This document shows, piece by piece, positions 1-4,477 of a stretch of DNA of 5,458 bases. The translations under genes were made by a program, and so were the position numbers. This stretch comes from Actinomycetota bacterium (lineage in GTDB: Bacteria > Actinomycetota > Thermoleophilia > RBG-16-64-13): positions 1 to 5,458 of the forward strand of contig PMIZ01000464.1 of NCBI GenBank assembly GCA_003157225.1, read 5' to 3'. Position 1 is the first letter of the stretch. Each line of letters begins with the position of its first letter. Below the pieces are notes generated by a model. That model ran no database searches, was not told the origin of the DNA, and worked only from the letters and a program-made list of their open reading frames with translations.

Positions 1-408
1 TACGGTCAGGTGGAGCGTCCCTTCGATCTCTGCCGTCTGGCCGAGGCGGCTGGGTCAAGCTTTGTGGCTCGGGGGACGGCCGGACACATCCGGCAGATGG
101 AGACGCTGATACGCAAGGGCATGGAACACCGTGGTTTCTCCTTCATCGAGGCCGTGGTGCCCTGTCCGACGGAATATGGACGACGGAACGGCACGTCCAA
201 TGTGGTCAAGATGCTGGAGGACGAGCGAGCCCGCTCCGTCTCGAGAACCGCCGCGGCCAAGCTTGCGCCGGAAGACCTTGCCTGCAAGATCGTGACTGGC
301 GTTCTCTTCGAGGACAAGGCAGCTCCCGAATTCCAGGCTGCGTATGCTGCCTCGGCCCGTGCTCAGACCAAGGCGCCCGGCAAACCGTCCCTCGAGGAAG
401 AGAAGTGA
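1..408 (+). CDS. korB: 2-oxoacid:ferredoxin oxidoreductase, beta subunit (3' end only)
   Basis: The reading frame is open from the first base and ends at TGA 406-408, so only the last 135 residues are here; the TPP-binding core with its GDGD motif lies upstream of the window. The visible part matches the C-terminal half of KorB/PorB-type subunits. A stretch reading FVARGTAGH is followed by a helix of the HIRQMETLIRKGMEHRGFS type, then the strand FIEAVVPCPTEYGRRNG, whose CPT-x-YGRRN signature is typical of the 2-oxoglutarate branch. This subunit binds thiamine pyrophosphate and a [4Fe-4S] cluster, and with its partners decarboxylates a 2-oxoacid to the acyl-CoA while reducing ferredoxin in the cytoplasm. 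The tail after about residue 110 (KAAPEF onward) is Ala/Lys-rich and probably not conserved. The stop overlaps the start of the gamma-subunit gene, so the two are translationally coupled. Family assignment is firm; 2-oxoglutarate specificity is inferred. Confidence 0.9.
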   Translation, partial: YGQVERPFDLCRLAEAAGSSFVARGTAGHIRQMETLIRKGMEHRGFSFIEAVVPCPTEYGRRNGTSNVVKMLEDERARSVSRTAAAKLAPEDLACKIVTGVLFEDKAAPEFQAAYAASARAQTKAPGKPSLEEEK

Positions 409-1055
409 CGGCCGCGCCGGCGTTGCCCCCCGAGTCCACAGGTACTGTGCCGGCCGCGGGCGACTCGCCTGCCCCGGCGCGCTCGGGCCTGCTGGCCAAG
501 CGCGACTTCGTCGAGGTGCGCTTTGGCGGCAGTGGCGGCCAGGGAGTGCTGCTGATGGGCTTCATCCTCGCGGTGGCGGCCAACCGAGACCACCGCATTG
601 TGGTGCAGACCGAGTCCTACGGGCCCGAAGCGCGCGGGGGCTTCAGCCGCAGCGACGTGATCATCTCCGACCAACCCATCGACTATCCCAAGCTGGACCA
701 AGCCGATCTGCTGGTCGCGCTTTCTCTAGACTCCGTGAACGGGTATCTGAAGAGCCTGCGCCGCGACGGCGTGCTCATCTACGACTCGGGCAAGATCCCG
801 ACGCCGCCGGTGTTCGGCGGCACCAGCATCGGCATTCCGTTCAGCCGCTTGGCGAAGGGAGAGATCGGGCGGGTGCAGACCACCAACGTCCTCGCCCTAG
901 GCGCCGTCGTGGGGCTTACCGGCATCGTGTCGGTGGAATCCATCCGCGGGGCCGTCATCGAGGCAGTCCCGGCAGGCACCGAGGAGATCAACGCCAGGGC
1001 GCTAGCGAGGGGGCTGGCTGTGGACCCGCAGGAGTTCTCAACAGCGGCTAGGTAG
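405..1055 (+). CDS. korC: 2-oxoacid:ferredoxin oxidoreductase, gamma subunit
   Basis: A 216-residue cytoplasmic protein with the pyruvate/ketoisovalerate oxidoreductase gamma domain. The glycine-rich motif GGSGGQGV lies at residues 41-48, followed by the family hallmark QTESYGPEARGG at 68-79 and a Rossmann-like run of strands (DLLVALS near 108, GVLIYDS near 130). The gamma subunit completes the KorAB(C) complex that couples 2-oxoacid decarboxylation to ferredoxin reduction. GTG at 405 is chosen because it overlaps the upstream stop in the coupled GTGA arrangement and is preceded by a GAGGAAG ribosome binding site at 394-400. The choice gives a Pro/Ala-rich extension of about 33 residues before the conserved domain, longer than usual for the family. 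That tail may be disordered, or translation may begin further in, although I see no better site. The domain is certain; the exact 2-oxoacid is not. Confidence 0.92.
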   Translation: MTAAPALPPESTGTVPAAGDSPAPARSGLLAKRDFVEVRFGGSGGQGVLLMGFILAVAANRDHRIVVQTESYGPEARGGFSRSDVIISDQPIDYPKLDQADLLVALSLDSVNGYLKSLRRDGVLIYDSGKIPTPPVFGGTSIGIPFSRLAKGEIGRVQTTNVLALGAVVGLTGIVSVESIRGAVIEAVPAGTEEINARALARGLAVDPQEFSTAAR

Positions 1056-1096
1056 CCGTGCAGGAGAGCTCCCGCGACCGACCGACTCGAGGCAGC

Positions 1097-1120
1097 CTAC
1101 CTACGGAGTCGGTACGGTAG
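1097..1120. repeat. Imperfect inverted repeat overlapping the CDF promoter
   Basis: CTACCTAC (1097-1104) pairs with GTACGGTAG (1112-1120) as eight base pairs with one bulged base and a 7-nt loop. The right arm includes the first three bases of the proposed -10 box. This is a plausible place for a repressor, for example a metal sensor, but the palindrome is short and could be chance. Confidence 0.25.
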
Positions 1121-1123
1121 ACT
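1118..1123 (+). promoter_or_regulatory. -10 box TAGACT for a leaderless CDF exporter transcript
   Basis: TAGACT fits the actinobacterial TANNNT -10 consensus. Its last base is 8 nt before the ATG at 1132, so a normal start point falls at or within two bases of the start codon. No purine-rich ribosome binding site lies between them (CTTCACTC). The -35 region at about 1095-1100 (GCCTAC) does not resemble TTGACA. The call rests on the box, its spacing and the missing RBS. Confidence 0.45.
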
Positions 1124-1131
1124 CTTCACTC

Positions 1132-2049
1132 ATGGTGGACACCGCGCAGAGAACGCCCCTACCGAAGCATCGCGCGCGAGGTATCCGGCGCGTGCTCTGG
1201 GTCGTACTCGGCCTCAATATCCTCGTGGCGTTGGCCAAGCTCCTGTACGGTCTCTCCAGCCATTCCGTGGCCATGCAGGCGGACGGCATCAGTTCGTTCT
1301 TCGACGGCGCCTCGAATGTCGTGGGTCTCATCGGCATGTGGTTCGCGTCTCGTCCCGCCGATCGAGGCCACCCCTACGGACACGGCAAGTTCGAGACCTT
1401 CACCGCCGCGGCTATCGCCGTCATGCTGGGCATTGCCTGCTACACCGTCGCCCGGGGGGCCATCCACAACCTCCAGGGCCAAGGTGACGCCCGGGTCACA
1501 GTGGCCTCGTTCGCGATCATGATCGGCACGCTCGCCGTGAATCTCGGAGTAACGACCTGGGAATCCCGGGCCGGCCGCCGGCTGGGCAGCGAGGTCCTCA
1601 AGGCCGATGCGCGCCACACCCTGAGTGACGTGCTTGTCAGTACAGGGGTGATCGTCAGCCTGGTCCTGGTCAAACTCGGATTCGAGAAGGCCGACGGCGT
1701 GCTTGCCCTGTTGGTGGCAGTTGCCATCGCCTACACGGCGTTCACCATCCTGCGGGGCGTCGGGCGTACACTGAGCGACGCCGTTCGGCTGCCGGTGGCC
1801 GAGGTCGTGGCCGCCGCCGCCGGCATCGAGGGCGTAGTTGAGTGTCACTCGGTGCGAACGCGCGGATCGGAGAACGCGGTCTCCGTGGATCTTCATCTCT
1901 TGGTGGCTCCCGACAGTACTGTCGAGCTAGGCCACACGATCGCTGAGCAGGTAGAGGCCGAAATACGTGCCCGGTTTGCCCAGGTGACCGATGTCGTGGT
2001 GCACGTAGAGCCGGCTGAGCCAGCTGGGACCGCCACGCCGACGAGCTGA
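1132..2049 (+). CDS. Cation diffusion facilitator (CDF) family divalent metal exporter
   Basis: A 305-residue membrane protein of normal CDF length. It should export Zn2+, Fe2+, Mn2+, Co2+ or similar ions from the cytoplasm in exchange for protons. Six membrane segments are readable: about 20-42, 48-72, 91-112, 122-143, 163-182 and 187-207. The family signature HPYGHGKFE is at 80-88, after TM2. TM5 carries the canonical ligand pair H162-x3-D166. In TM2 the matching pair is S54-x3-D58 (ADGISSFFDGAS), so the first ligand, normally His or Asp, is serine. The cytoplasmic C-terminal domain (about 215-295) shows the ferredoxin-like pattern, with EGVVECHSVRTR, VDLHLLVAP and VVVHVEPAE. ATG 1132 is preceded by no ribosome binding site but by a close -10 box, suggesting a leaderless transcript. 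The gene sits alone, convergent with the DUF4386 gene. Metal specificity cannot be read from the sequence. Confidence 0.93.
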   Translation: MVDTAQRTPLPKHRARGIRRVLWVVLGLNILVALAKLLYGLSSHSVAMQADGISSFFDGASNVVGLIGMWFASRPADRGHPYGHGKFETFTAAAIAVMLGIACYTVARGAIHNLQGQGDARVTVASFAIMIGTLAVNLGVTTWESRAGRRLGSEVLKADARHTLSDVLVSTGVIVSLVLVKLGFEKADGVLALLVAVAIAYTAFTILRGVGRTLSDAVRLPVAEVVAAAAGIEGVVECHSVRTRGSENAVSVDLHLLVAPDSTVELGHTIAEQVEAEIRARFAQVTDVVVHVEPAEPAGTATPTS

Positions 2050-2060
2050 AGTCGCACGTT

Positions 2061-2090
2061 GGCCGGCCGCGCGGGGCGGTGGCGCCGGTC
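2061..2090 (+). terminator. GC-rich hairpin after the CDF gene, possible terminator
   Basis: GGCCGGC (2061-2067) can pair with GCCGGTC (2084-2090), seven pairs including one G-T, with a 16-nt loop, starting 12 bases after the stop codon. No T-tract follows. It could act as a U-independent terminator, or may only reflect local GC richness. Confidence 0.25.
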
Positions 2091-2112
2091 CTAGACTCGG
2101 CTTGATCCGGGA

Positions 2113-2210
2113 GAAGTCCGCCTCATCGCTTAACGGTCTACAGACAGCCAGAAAGCCGCTGCAAATTGGACCCTTTTCGCACATCGTTGATTCCGCGCTG
2201 AAGGGGCCGG
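2113..2210 (-). repeat. Copy A of a 98-bp dispersed repeat with ssb-like reading
   Basis: This stretch matches 3523-3620 without gaps. By hand count there are 17 mismatches in 98 bases, and the core 2141-2200 has 7 in 60. Read on the minus strand it gives an open peptide that starts MCEKGPICSGFLAVCRPLSD and continues EADF. The LAV-x-R-x(n)-DEADF pattern resembles the SSB strand region LAVDRSADEADF encoded at 3247-3282. The conserved edge is lost here: copies near 3238, 3514 and 4222 carry a leading CAGAAATGC or near match that copy A lacks. It lies in the 250-bp gap between the convergent CDF and DUF4386 genes, where I see no other gene. Confidence 0.7.
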
Positions 2211-2286
2211 GACCAGGGATTTGGCGTGCGCGAGGCGCGGATCCGCCGTTCTTCGATTCGAACCAGCAGCCTCCTCACGCGACGAG

Positions 2287-2312
2287 GCGGCTGTTTGCGA
2301 TCAAACAGCTGC
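2287..2312 (-). terminator. Hairpin over the stop codon of the DUF4386 gene
   Basis: GCGGCTGTTTG (2287-2297) pairs with CAAACAGCTGC (2302-2312): eleven pairs with one G-T and a 4-nt loop CGAT. The stem overlaps the TGA stop (2301-2303) of the minus-strand membrane protein gene and lies between two convergent genes, as a terminator would. There is no following T-run on either strand, so it would have to work without one. Confidence 0.4.
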
Positions 2313-3029
2313 AGTCTCCGCGGAAGCTTCGGTGTACACGCCGCTATCAGAAATGATGGCCGATCGGTTGAACCCTTTGACTATGAGCCAAACCGCCAAA
2401 ACCATTTCCTGCAGGCCTATCGGGACGTTCAGAACGATCTGGGTGGTCGACATCGTTTCGGTGGCGCCGAAAAGAATCAACAGGGCCGCGGCCGCACCCA
2501 AGACCACTCCGCCGACACCCCAAGCCGACAACCATCGAGGAACGAGCCGTGCTTGATAGAAGACACGGTAGTACAGCAGACCGCCCACGTAGAAGGCGAA
2601 TACTCCCGCGAGCCCGGCCCAATCGTCGAGCGCCTTGAGAAGCGTCCCCGACTGACTGAAATACGCCAGATTGCCGGCGCCGCTCTTGACGAATTCCTGG
2701 CTCAGCGTGAGCAGCAGCAGAACGCTGACCGCGCCAAGCGCGTAGAAGGTCCCCTCGATGATCCTGAAACCGACGGCGCCGAGAGCCAGACCCTGGCGGT
2801 ATCTTCTGAGAACGGGATAGAGCGAGATCGCAATGGCGGCAGACGCGAACGCAGCAATGAAGCGGACAAGCACGCCTGCCGCCACCTGGCCTTGGTTAGC
2901 TGCGATCTTCGTCAGGTAGTCCTGATCGCCGACCGATTTCAAGAAGGCGGTGCTCAGCAGGCTTGCGGCTGTCGCGACGATGAAGAGTACTCCCGTGATC
3001 CTCGCGATGGACCGGTGTGTGTTAGTCAT
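2301..3029 (-). CDS. DUF4386-type multi-spanning membrane protein
   Basis: A 242-residue hydrophobic protein with about six membrane segments, near residues 11-30, 50-74, 82-109, 137-158, 168-188 and 198-218. The pattern fits the DUF4386 family: an N-terminal RITGVLFI segment, GFRIIEG-x-FYALG near 87-99, YYRVFYQARLVPRWLSAWG at 153-171 and a closing P-x-GLQE-x-VLAVWLIVKGF segment at 203-220. Family members are integral membrane proteins of unknown role, common in Actinobacteria and Firmicutes. The C-terminal 20 residues are hydrophilic. ATG at 3029 is preferred over the in-frame TTG at 3041 because GGGAG lies 5 nt upstream of the ATG. It is transcribed alone on the minus strand, convergent with the CDF gene, and lies between repeats A and C. 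The family call comes from remembered consensus; biochemical function is unknown. Confidence 0.8.
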   Translation of the reverse strand: MTNTHRSIARITGVLFIVATAASLLSTAFLKSVGDQDYLTKIAANQGQVAAGVLVRFIAAFASAAIAISLYPVLRRYRQGLALGAVGFRIIEGTFYALGAVSVLLLLTLSQEFVKSGAGNLAYFSQSGTLLKALDDWAGLAGVFAFYVGGLLYYRVFYQARLVPRWLSAWGVGGVVLGAAAALLILFGATETMSTTQIVLNVPIGLQEMVLAVWLIVKGFNRSAIISDSGVYTEASAETAAV

Positions 3030-3180
3030 GGCGTCTCCCAAGTTTGGCTGGGTAATCTCACGCGACCCTGCGACTCCATGTCTAGTCTACTTTGGTTCTT
3101 ACCGAGATCCCACAGACAAGTGGTGGGTCTTGAGCTGGTCCGATGACCAGGTATGAATCCGTTCGTGCCAAGCGGAGCGG

Positions 3181-3369
3181 TCACAGGCTGTTCAGCCAAG
3201 CCAATCGACAATCCTGCACTGAGGCTCCATCATCACGCAGAAGTGCAAAGTCCGCCTCATCAGCGCTTCGATCGACGGCCAGGATGAAACTGCTGACTTT
3301 GGACCCTCCGTTGACCTCTTTGACATGCACGTCGGTGGCCAGTCGTCCGATGAGATGCACGCTGTTCAC
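3181..3369 (-). pseudogene. ssb: Truncated single-stranded DNA-binding protein (SSB) gene, 5' third
   Basis: The 62-codon frame begins with the characteristic SSB N-terminus NSVHLIGRLATD (residues 2-13), followed by VSSFILAVDR at 25-34 and DEADF at 37-41. In SSB proteins the EADF stretch is followed by an FF-x-VV-x-W strand and the rest of the OB fold, for a total of about 110-180 residues. Here it changes abruptly to ALLRDDGASV and an unrelated tail ending at TGA. Fewer than half the OB-fold strands remain, so DNA binding is unlikely. GTG 3369 is firmly supported by a perfect AGGAGGAG site (3373-3380, 3 nt from the start codon), so the relic may still be translated. The break coincides with the repeat sequence shared with 3514-3538 and 4222-4245. 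Neither rpsF nor rpsR, frequent ssb neighbours, is nearby, so this is probably a secondary ssb copy. I see no missing C-terminal part between 3030 and 3240 in any frame. Confidence 0.7.
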
Positions 3370-3797
3370 GATCTCCTCCTTGCTCGTGCTTTCCTTTGCA
3401 CTCCGGCGCAGGTGTCCTCTTCACCGCCCGGAGAATCGCAGCGTTGCGGGAGTATCTGCCAGTCAGGAGGGATGCCCGGTCAGGGCCACATGTTAGGAGC
3501 GGCGCGTCTCGTACAGAAATGCGAAGTCCGCCTCTTCACCTTGCTGTCTGCAGATAGCCCGAAAGACGCTGCAGATCGGACCCCTTTCGCACATCGTTGA
3601 TTTCGCGCTGAAGGCGGCCGACGAGGAGCCGGGGAAGCGGGAGATGGGTGGTCATCAAGTCAATGAAGCTGAGGGTGTGCGGCTGGCGCGGAAAGGGAAT
3701 TTGACCTACTTGGCGCGTGAGTTTGAGGAGTAGCGGTCGACCCAGCACCCTTGGGCGATCTCATTGGTTTCACGATGTCGCTGCAGCGTCAGGTCCG
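3370..3797. other. 428-bp stretch without a recognisable intact gene
   Basis: It contains repeat C (3514-3620) and its neighbour. On the plus strand 3497-3733 is open and ends in a charged peptide (GNLTYLAREFEE, stop 3731-3733). On the minus strand 3536-3748 is open from GTG 3748 without a ribosome binding site and includes an SSB-like LLVGRL. Neither frame resembles a complete protein I know. A plus-strand ORF at 3472-3600 (42 codons) begins one base after AGGAGG, too close for normal initiation. I interpret the stretch as gene debris. Confidence 0.5.
3514..3620 (-). repeat. Copy C of the dispersed repeat, with its conserved edge
   Basis: Bases 3523-3620 match copy A at 2113-2210 without gaps. 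The edge CAGAAATGCGAAGTCCGCCT (from 3514) also appears at 3238 in the ssb relic with two differences in its first 21 bases, and partly at 4222. The minus strand reads from ATG 3594 as MCERGPICSVFRAICRQQGE followed by EADFAFLYETRRS and a stop. Immediately upstream, in another minus frame, is LLVGRLQREINDVRKGS, which resembles the start of SSB. Copy C may therefore be a frameshifted ssb 5' half. Confidence 0.7.
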
Positions 3798-4115
3798 TCA
3801 GGGAATCGAACCGTCGTGGTGCCACTCGGCAAAACGCCTTTCCTCATTGGTCAAGTCCGACACCCTTATGGGAGTGACGAAGGTCACGTGATCACCGACG
3901 GGACAGCGCTGCAGCCTGAACGGGCCAAGGCGAAGTGCCTTGAGTGACACCCCTGGAATCCAGACGGTCGTAAAGAGGTGACCCTCCAGGCACCGGACCA
4001 CGGTATAGGTGCTGCCCACGTTGAAGCCGCGACGCCGAGCAACGAGAGTTGCCGCAATCAAACCAATTACCACAACGATAGGGACGAACACTCCGATGGC
4101 TGCTTGTGACGACAT
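3798..4115 (-). CDS. Small one-TM protein with C-x2-GH and CPxGxH motifs, function unknown
   Basis: A 105-residue protein with one N-terminal membrane segment (about 7-26) followed by positive residues RRRGF, so the soluble part is probably cytoplasmic. The soluble domain carries RCLEGHLFTTVWIPG at 41-55, RLGPFRLQRCPVGDH at 62-76 and a tail with SDLTNEERR and WHHDGSIP. The spacing C42-x2-G-H46 and C71-P-x-G-x-H76 could form a zinc-ribbon-like metal site. I recognise this arrangement as a conserved hypothetical protein of Actinomycetota from memory; no function is known to me. ATG 4115 has no ribosome binding site but has TATAGT 6 nt upstream, so it is likely leaderless. It is divergent from the ABC exporter genes, and nothing links the two functionally. 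Confidence 0.8.
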   Translation of the reverse strand: MSSQAAIGVFVPIVVVIGLIAATLVARRRGFNVGSTYTVVRCLEGHLFTTVWIPGVSLKALRLGPFRLQRCPVGDHVTFVTPIRVSDLTNEERRFAEWHHDGSIP

Positions 4116-4121
4116 GCAGTT

Positions 4122-4127
4122 ACTATA
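4122..4127 (-). promoter_or_regulatory. -10 box TATAGT for the leaderless one-TM gene
   Basis: On the minus strand TATAGT is followed by AACTGC and then the ATG at 4115. A start point 7 nt past the box falls exactly on the A of the start codon. No Shine-Dalgarno sequence is present. The -35 region has no TTGACA-like hexamer, which would suit an activator-dependent promoter. Confidence 0.5.
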
Positions 4128-4147
4128 GCAATTGGGGAGTTCGGGTT

Positions 4148-4176
4148 ACCGAGTGAGAAGCTACGACACCGAGTGA
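4148..4176 (-). promoter_or_regulatory. Paired 9-bp direct repeats upstream of the one-TM gene
   Basis: ACCGAGTGA occurs at 4148-4156 and again at 4168-4176, exactly 20 bp apart, roughly two helical turns. Relative to the inferred start at 4115 the copies cover about -33 to -41 and -53 to -61 (minus-strand reading TCACTCGGT). Tandem sites over the -35 region are a typical activator arrangement. The regulator is unknown. Confidence 0.4.
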
Positions 4177-4221
4177 CTCTGCGAGGCCTAGCGGCGGCGA
4201 GAATGCCAACAGTGATTGTTT

Positions 4222-4249
4222 CAGAAATGCAACCTCGGCCTCATTCCGG
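4222..4249 (-). repeat. Copy D, short diverged relative of the dispersed repeat
   Basis: CAGAAATGC is identical to the edge of copy C, and the next 15 bases match in 9 positions. On the minus strand it reads NEAEVAFL, parallel to EEADFAFL in copy C and DEADFALL in the ssb relic. A second GGCCTCATTC-x-GG follows at 4275-4287, 38 bp after the first at 4237-4249. The assignment is weak because the match is short. Confidence 0.4.
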
Positions 4250-4300
4250 TCTTCTCAATCAGTCATCCGGAAAAGGCCTCATTCTGGATGTCAAGACCGG
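4246..4300 (+). other. 55-nt two-stem hairpin, possible structured RNA or recombination site
   Basis: An outer stem CCGGTCTT (4246-4253) / AAGACCGG (4293-4300) of eight perfect pairs encloses an inner stem CATCCGGAA (4264-4272) / TTCTGGATG (4282-4290) of nine pairs with one G-T. The internal loop is asymmetric (10 and 2 nt) and the apical loop AAGGCCTCA contains the self-complementary AGGCCT. It lies about 180 bases before the ABC ATPase start. The six-T run begins 14 bases past the stem, too far for an ordinary intrinsic terminator. Confidence 0.45.
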
Positions 4301-4343
4301 TCGGGTCCTCGCACTTTTTTCGCAATCAGCGGAGGAATAGGCA

Positions 4344-4412
4344 ATGGAGGTCGACGGAGGCCCAGTTCCCCAAGTTTCCACTTCTGCTCACGAGTGGCAA
4401 GACCTCTTTTGA
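4344..4412 (+). CDS. Possible 22-residue small protein or leader peptide
   Basis: ATG 4344 is preceded by GGAGG at 4331-4335 with 8 nt between, a textbook initiation signal in a region otherwise poor in such sites. The peptide, MEVDGGPVPQVSTSAHEWQD plus LF, is hydrophilic and resembles nothing I know. Its stop overlaps the palindrome ACCTC-TTTT-GAGGT, and it ends 65 bases before the ABC ATPase gene. It could be a leader peptide for that operon, the 5' stub of a deleted gene, or a chance ORF. Only the ribosome binding site supports it. Confidence 0.25.
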   Translation: MEVDGGPVPQVSTSAHEWQDLF

Positions 4413-4477
4413 GGTAGTGTTCAACCTTGATTGATGGGAATACTTGCCCATGAAGTACCGGACGATGGGGTGCTGGC

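Larger units (their letters stand above)
4177..4477. other. 301-bp gap before the ABC exporter genes, visibly less GC-rich
   Basis: No long gene is supported. The plus-strand frame 4216-4434 has no ribosome binding site and an unremarkable peptide. The gap holds repeat D, a two-stem hairpin, a six-T run at 4315-4320, one possible 22-codon ORF with a good ribosome binding site, and a small palindrome ACCTC-TTTT-GAGGT (4402-4415). I see no convincing -10/-35 pair for the ABC operon. Confidence 0.5.

Noticed and set aside
344..1051. 235-codon plus-strand ORF overlapping the gamma subunit
   Set aside because: It is Arg/Pro/Gly-rich out-of-frame translation of a gene whose correct frame has clear family motifs.
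2252..2264. TTCGATTCGAACC, resembling a tRNA T-loop
   Set aside because: On neither strand do five flanking bases pair into a T-stem, and no acceptor or anticodon arm can be drawn around it.
2226..3146. 306-codon plus-strand ORF
   Set aside because: It runs antisense through the DUF4386 gene, and its peptide is a low-complexity Arg/Gln/Glu mix with no family look. The minus frame has membrane segments and a good ribosome binding site.
3536..3748. 70-codon minus-strand ORF as an intact gene
   Set aside because: There is no ribosome binding site at its GTG, no protein family I recognise, and its end lies inside the repeat; it is better read as debris including a possible frameshifted SSB start.
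2113..4249. Integron cassette array with attC sites
   Set aside because: The repeats share one edge but lack the GTTRRRY / RYYYAAC core pair at their ends, and no integrase gene is in the window.
4246..4320. Hairpin plus six-T run as an intrinsic terminator
   Set aside because: The T-run starts 14 bases after the stem, and no gene on the plus strand ends just upstream.
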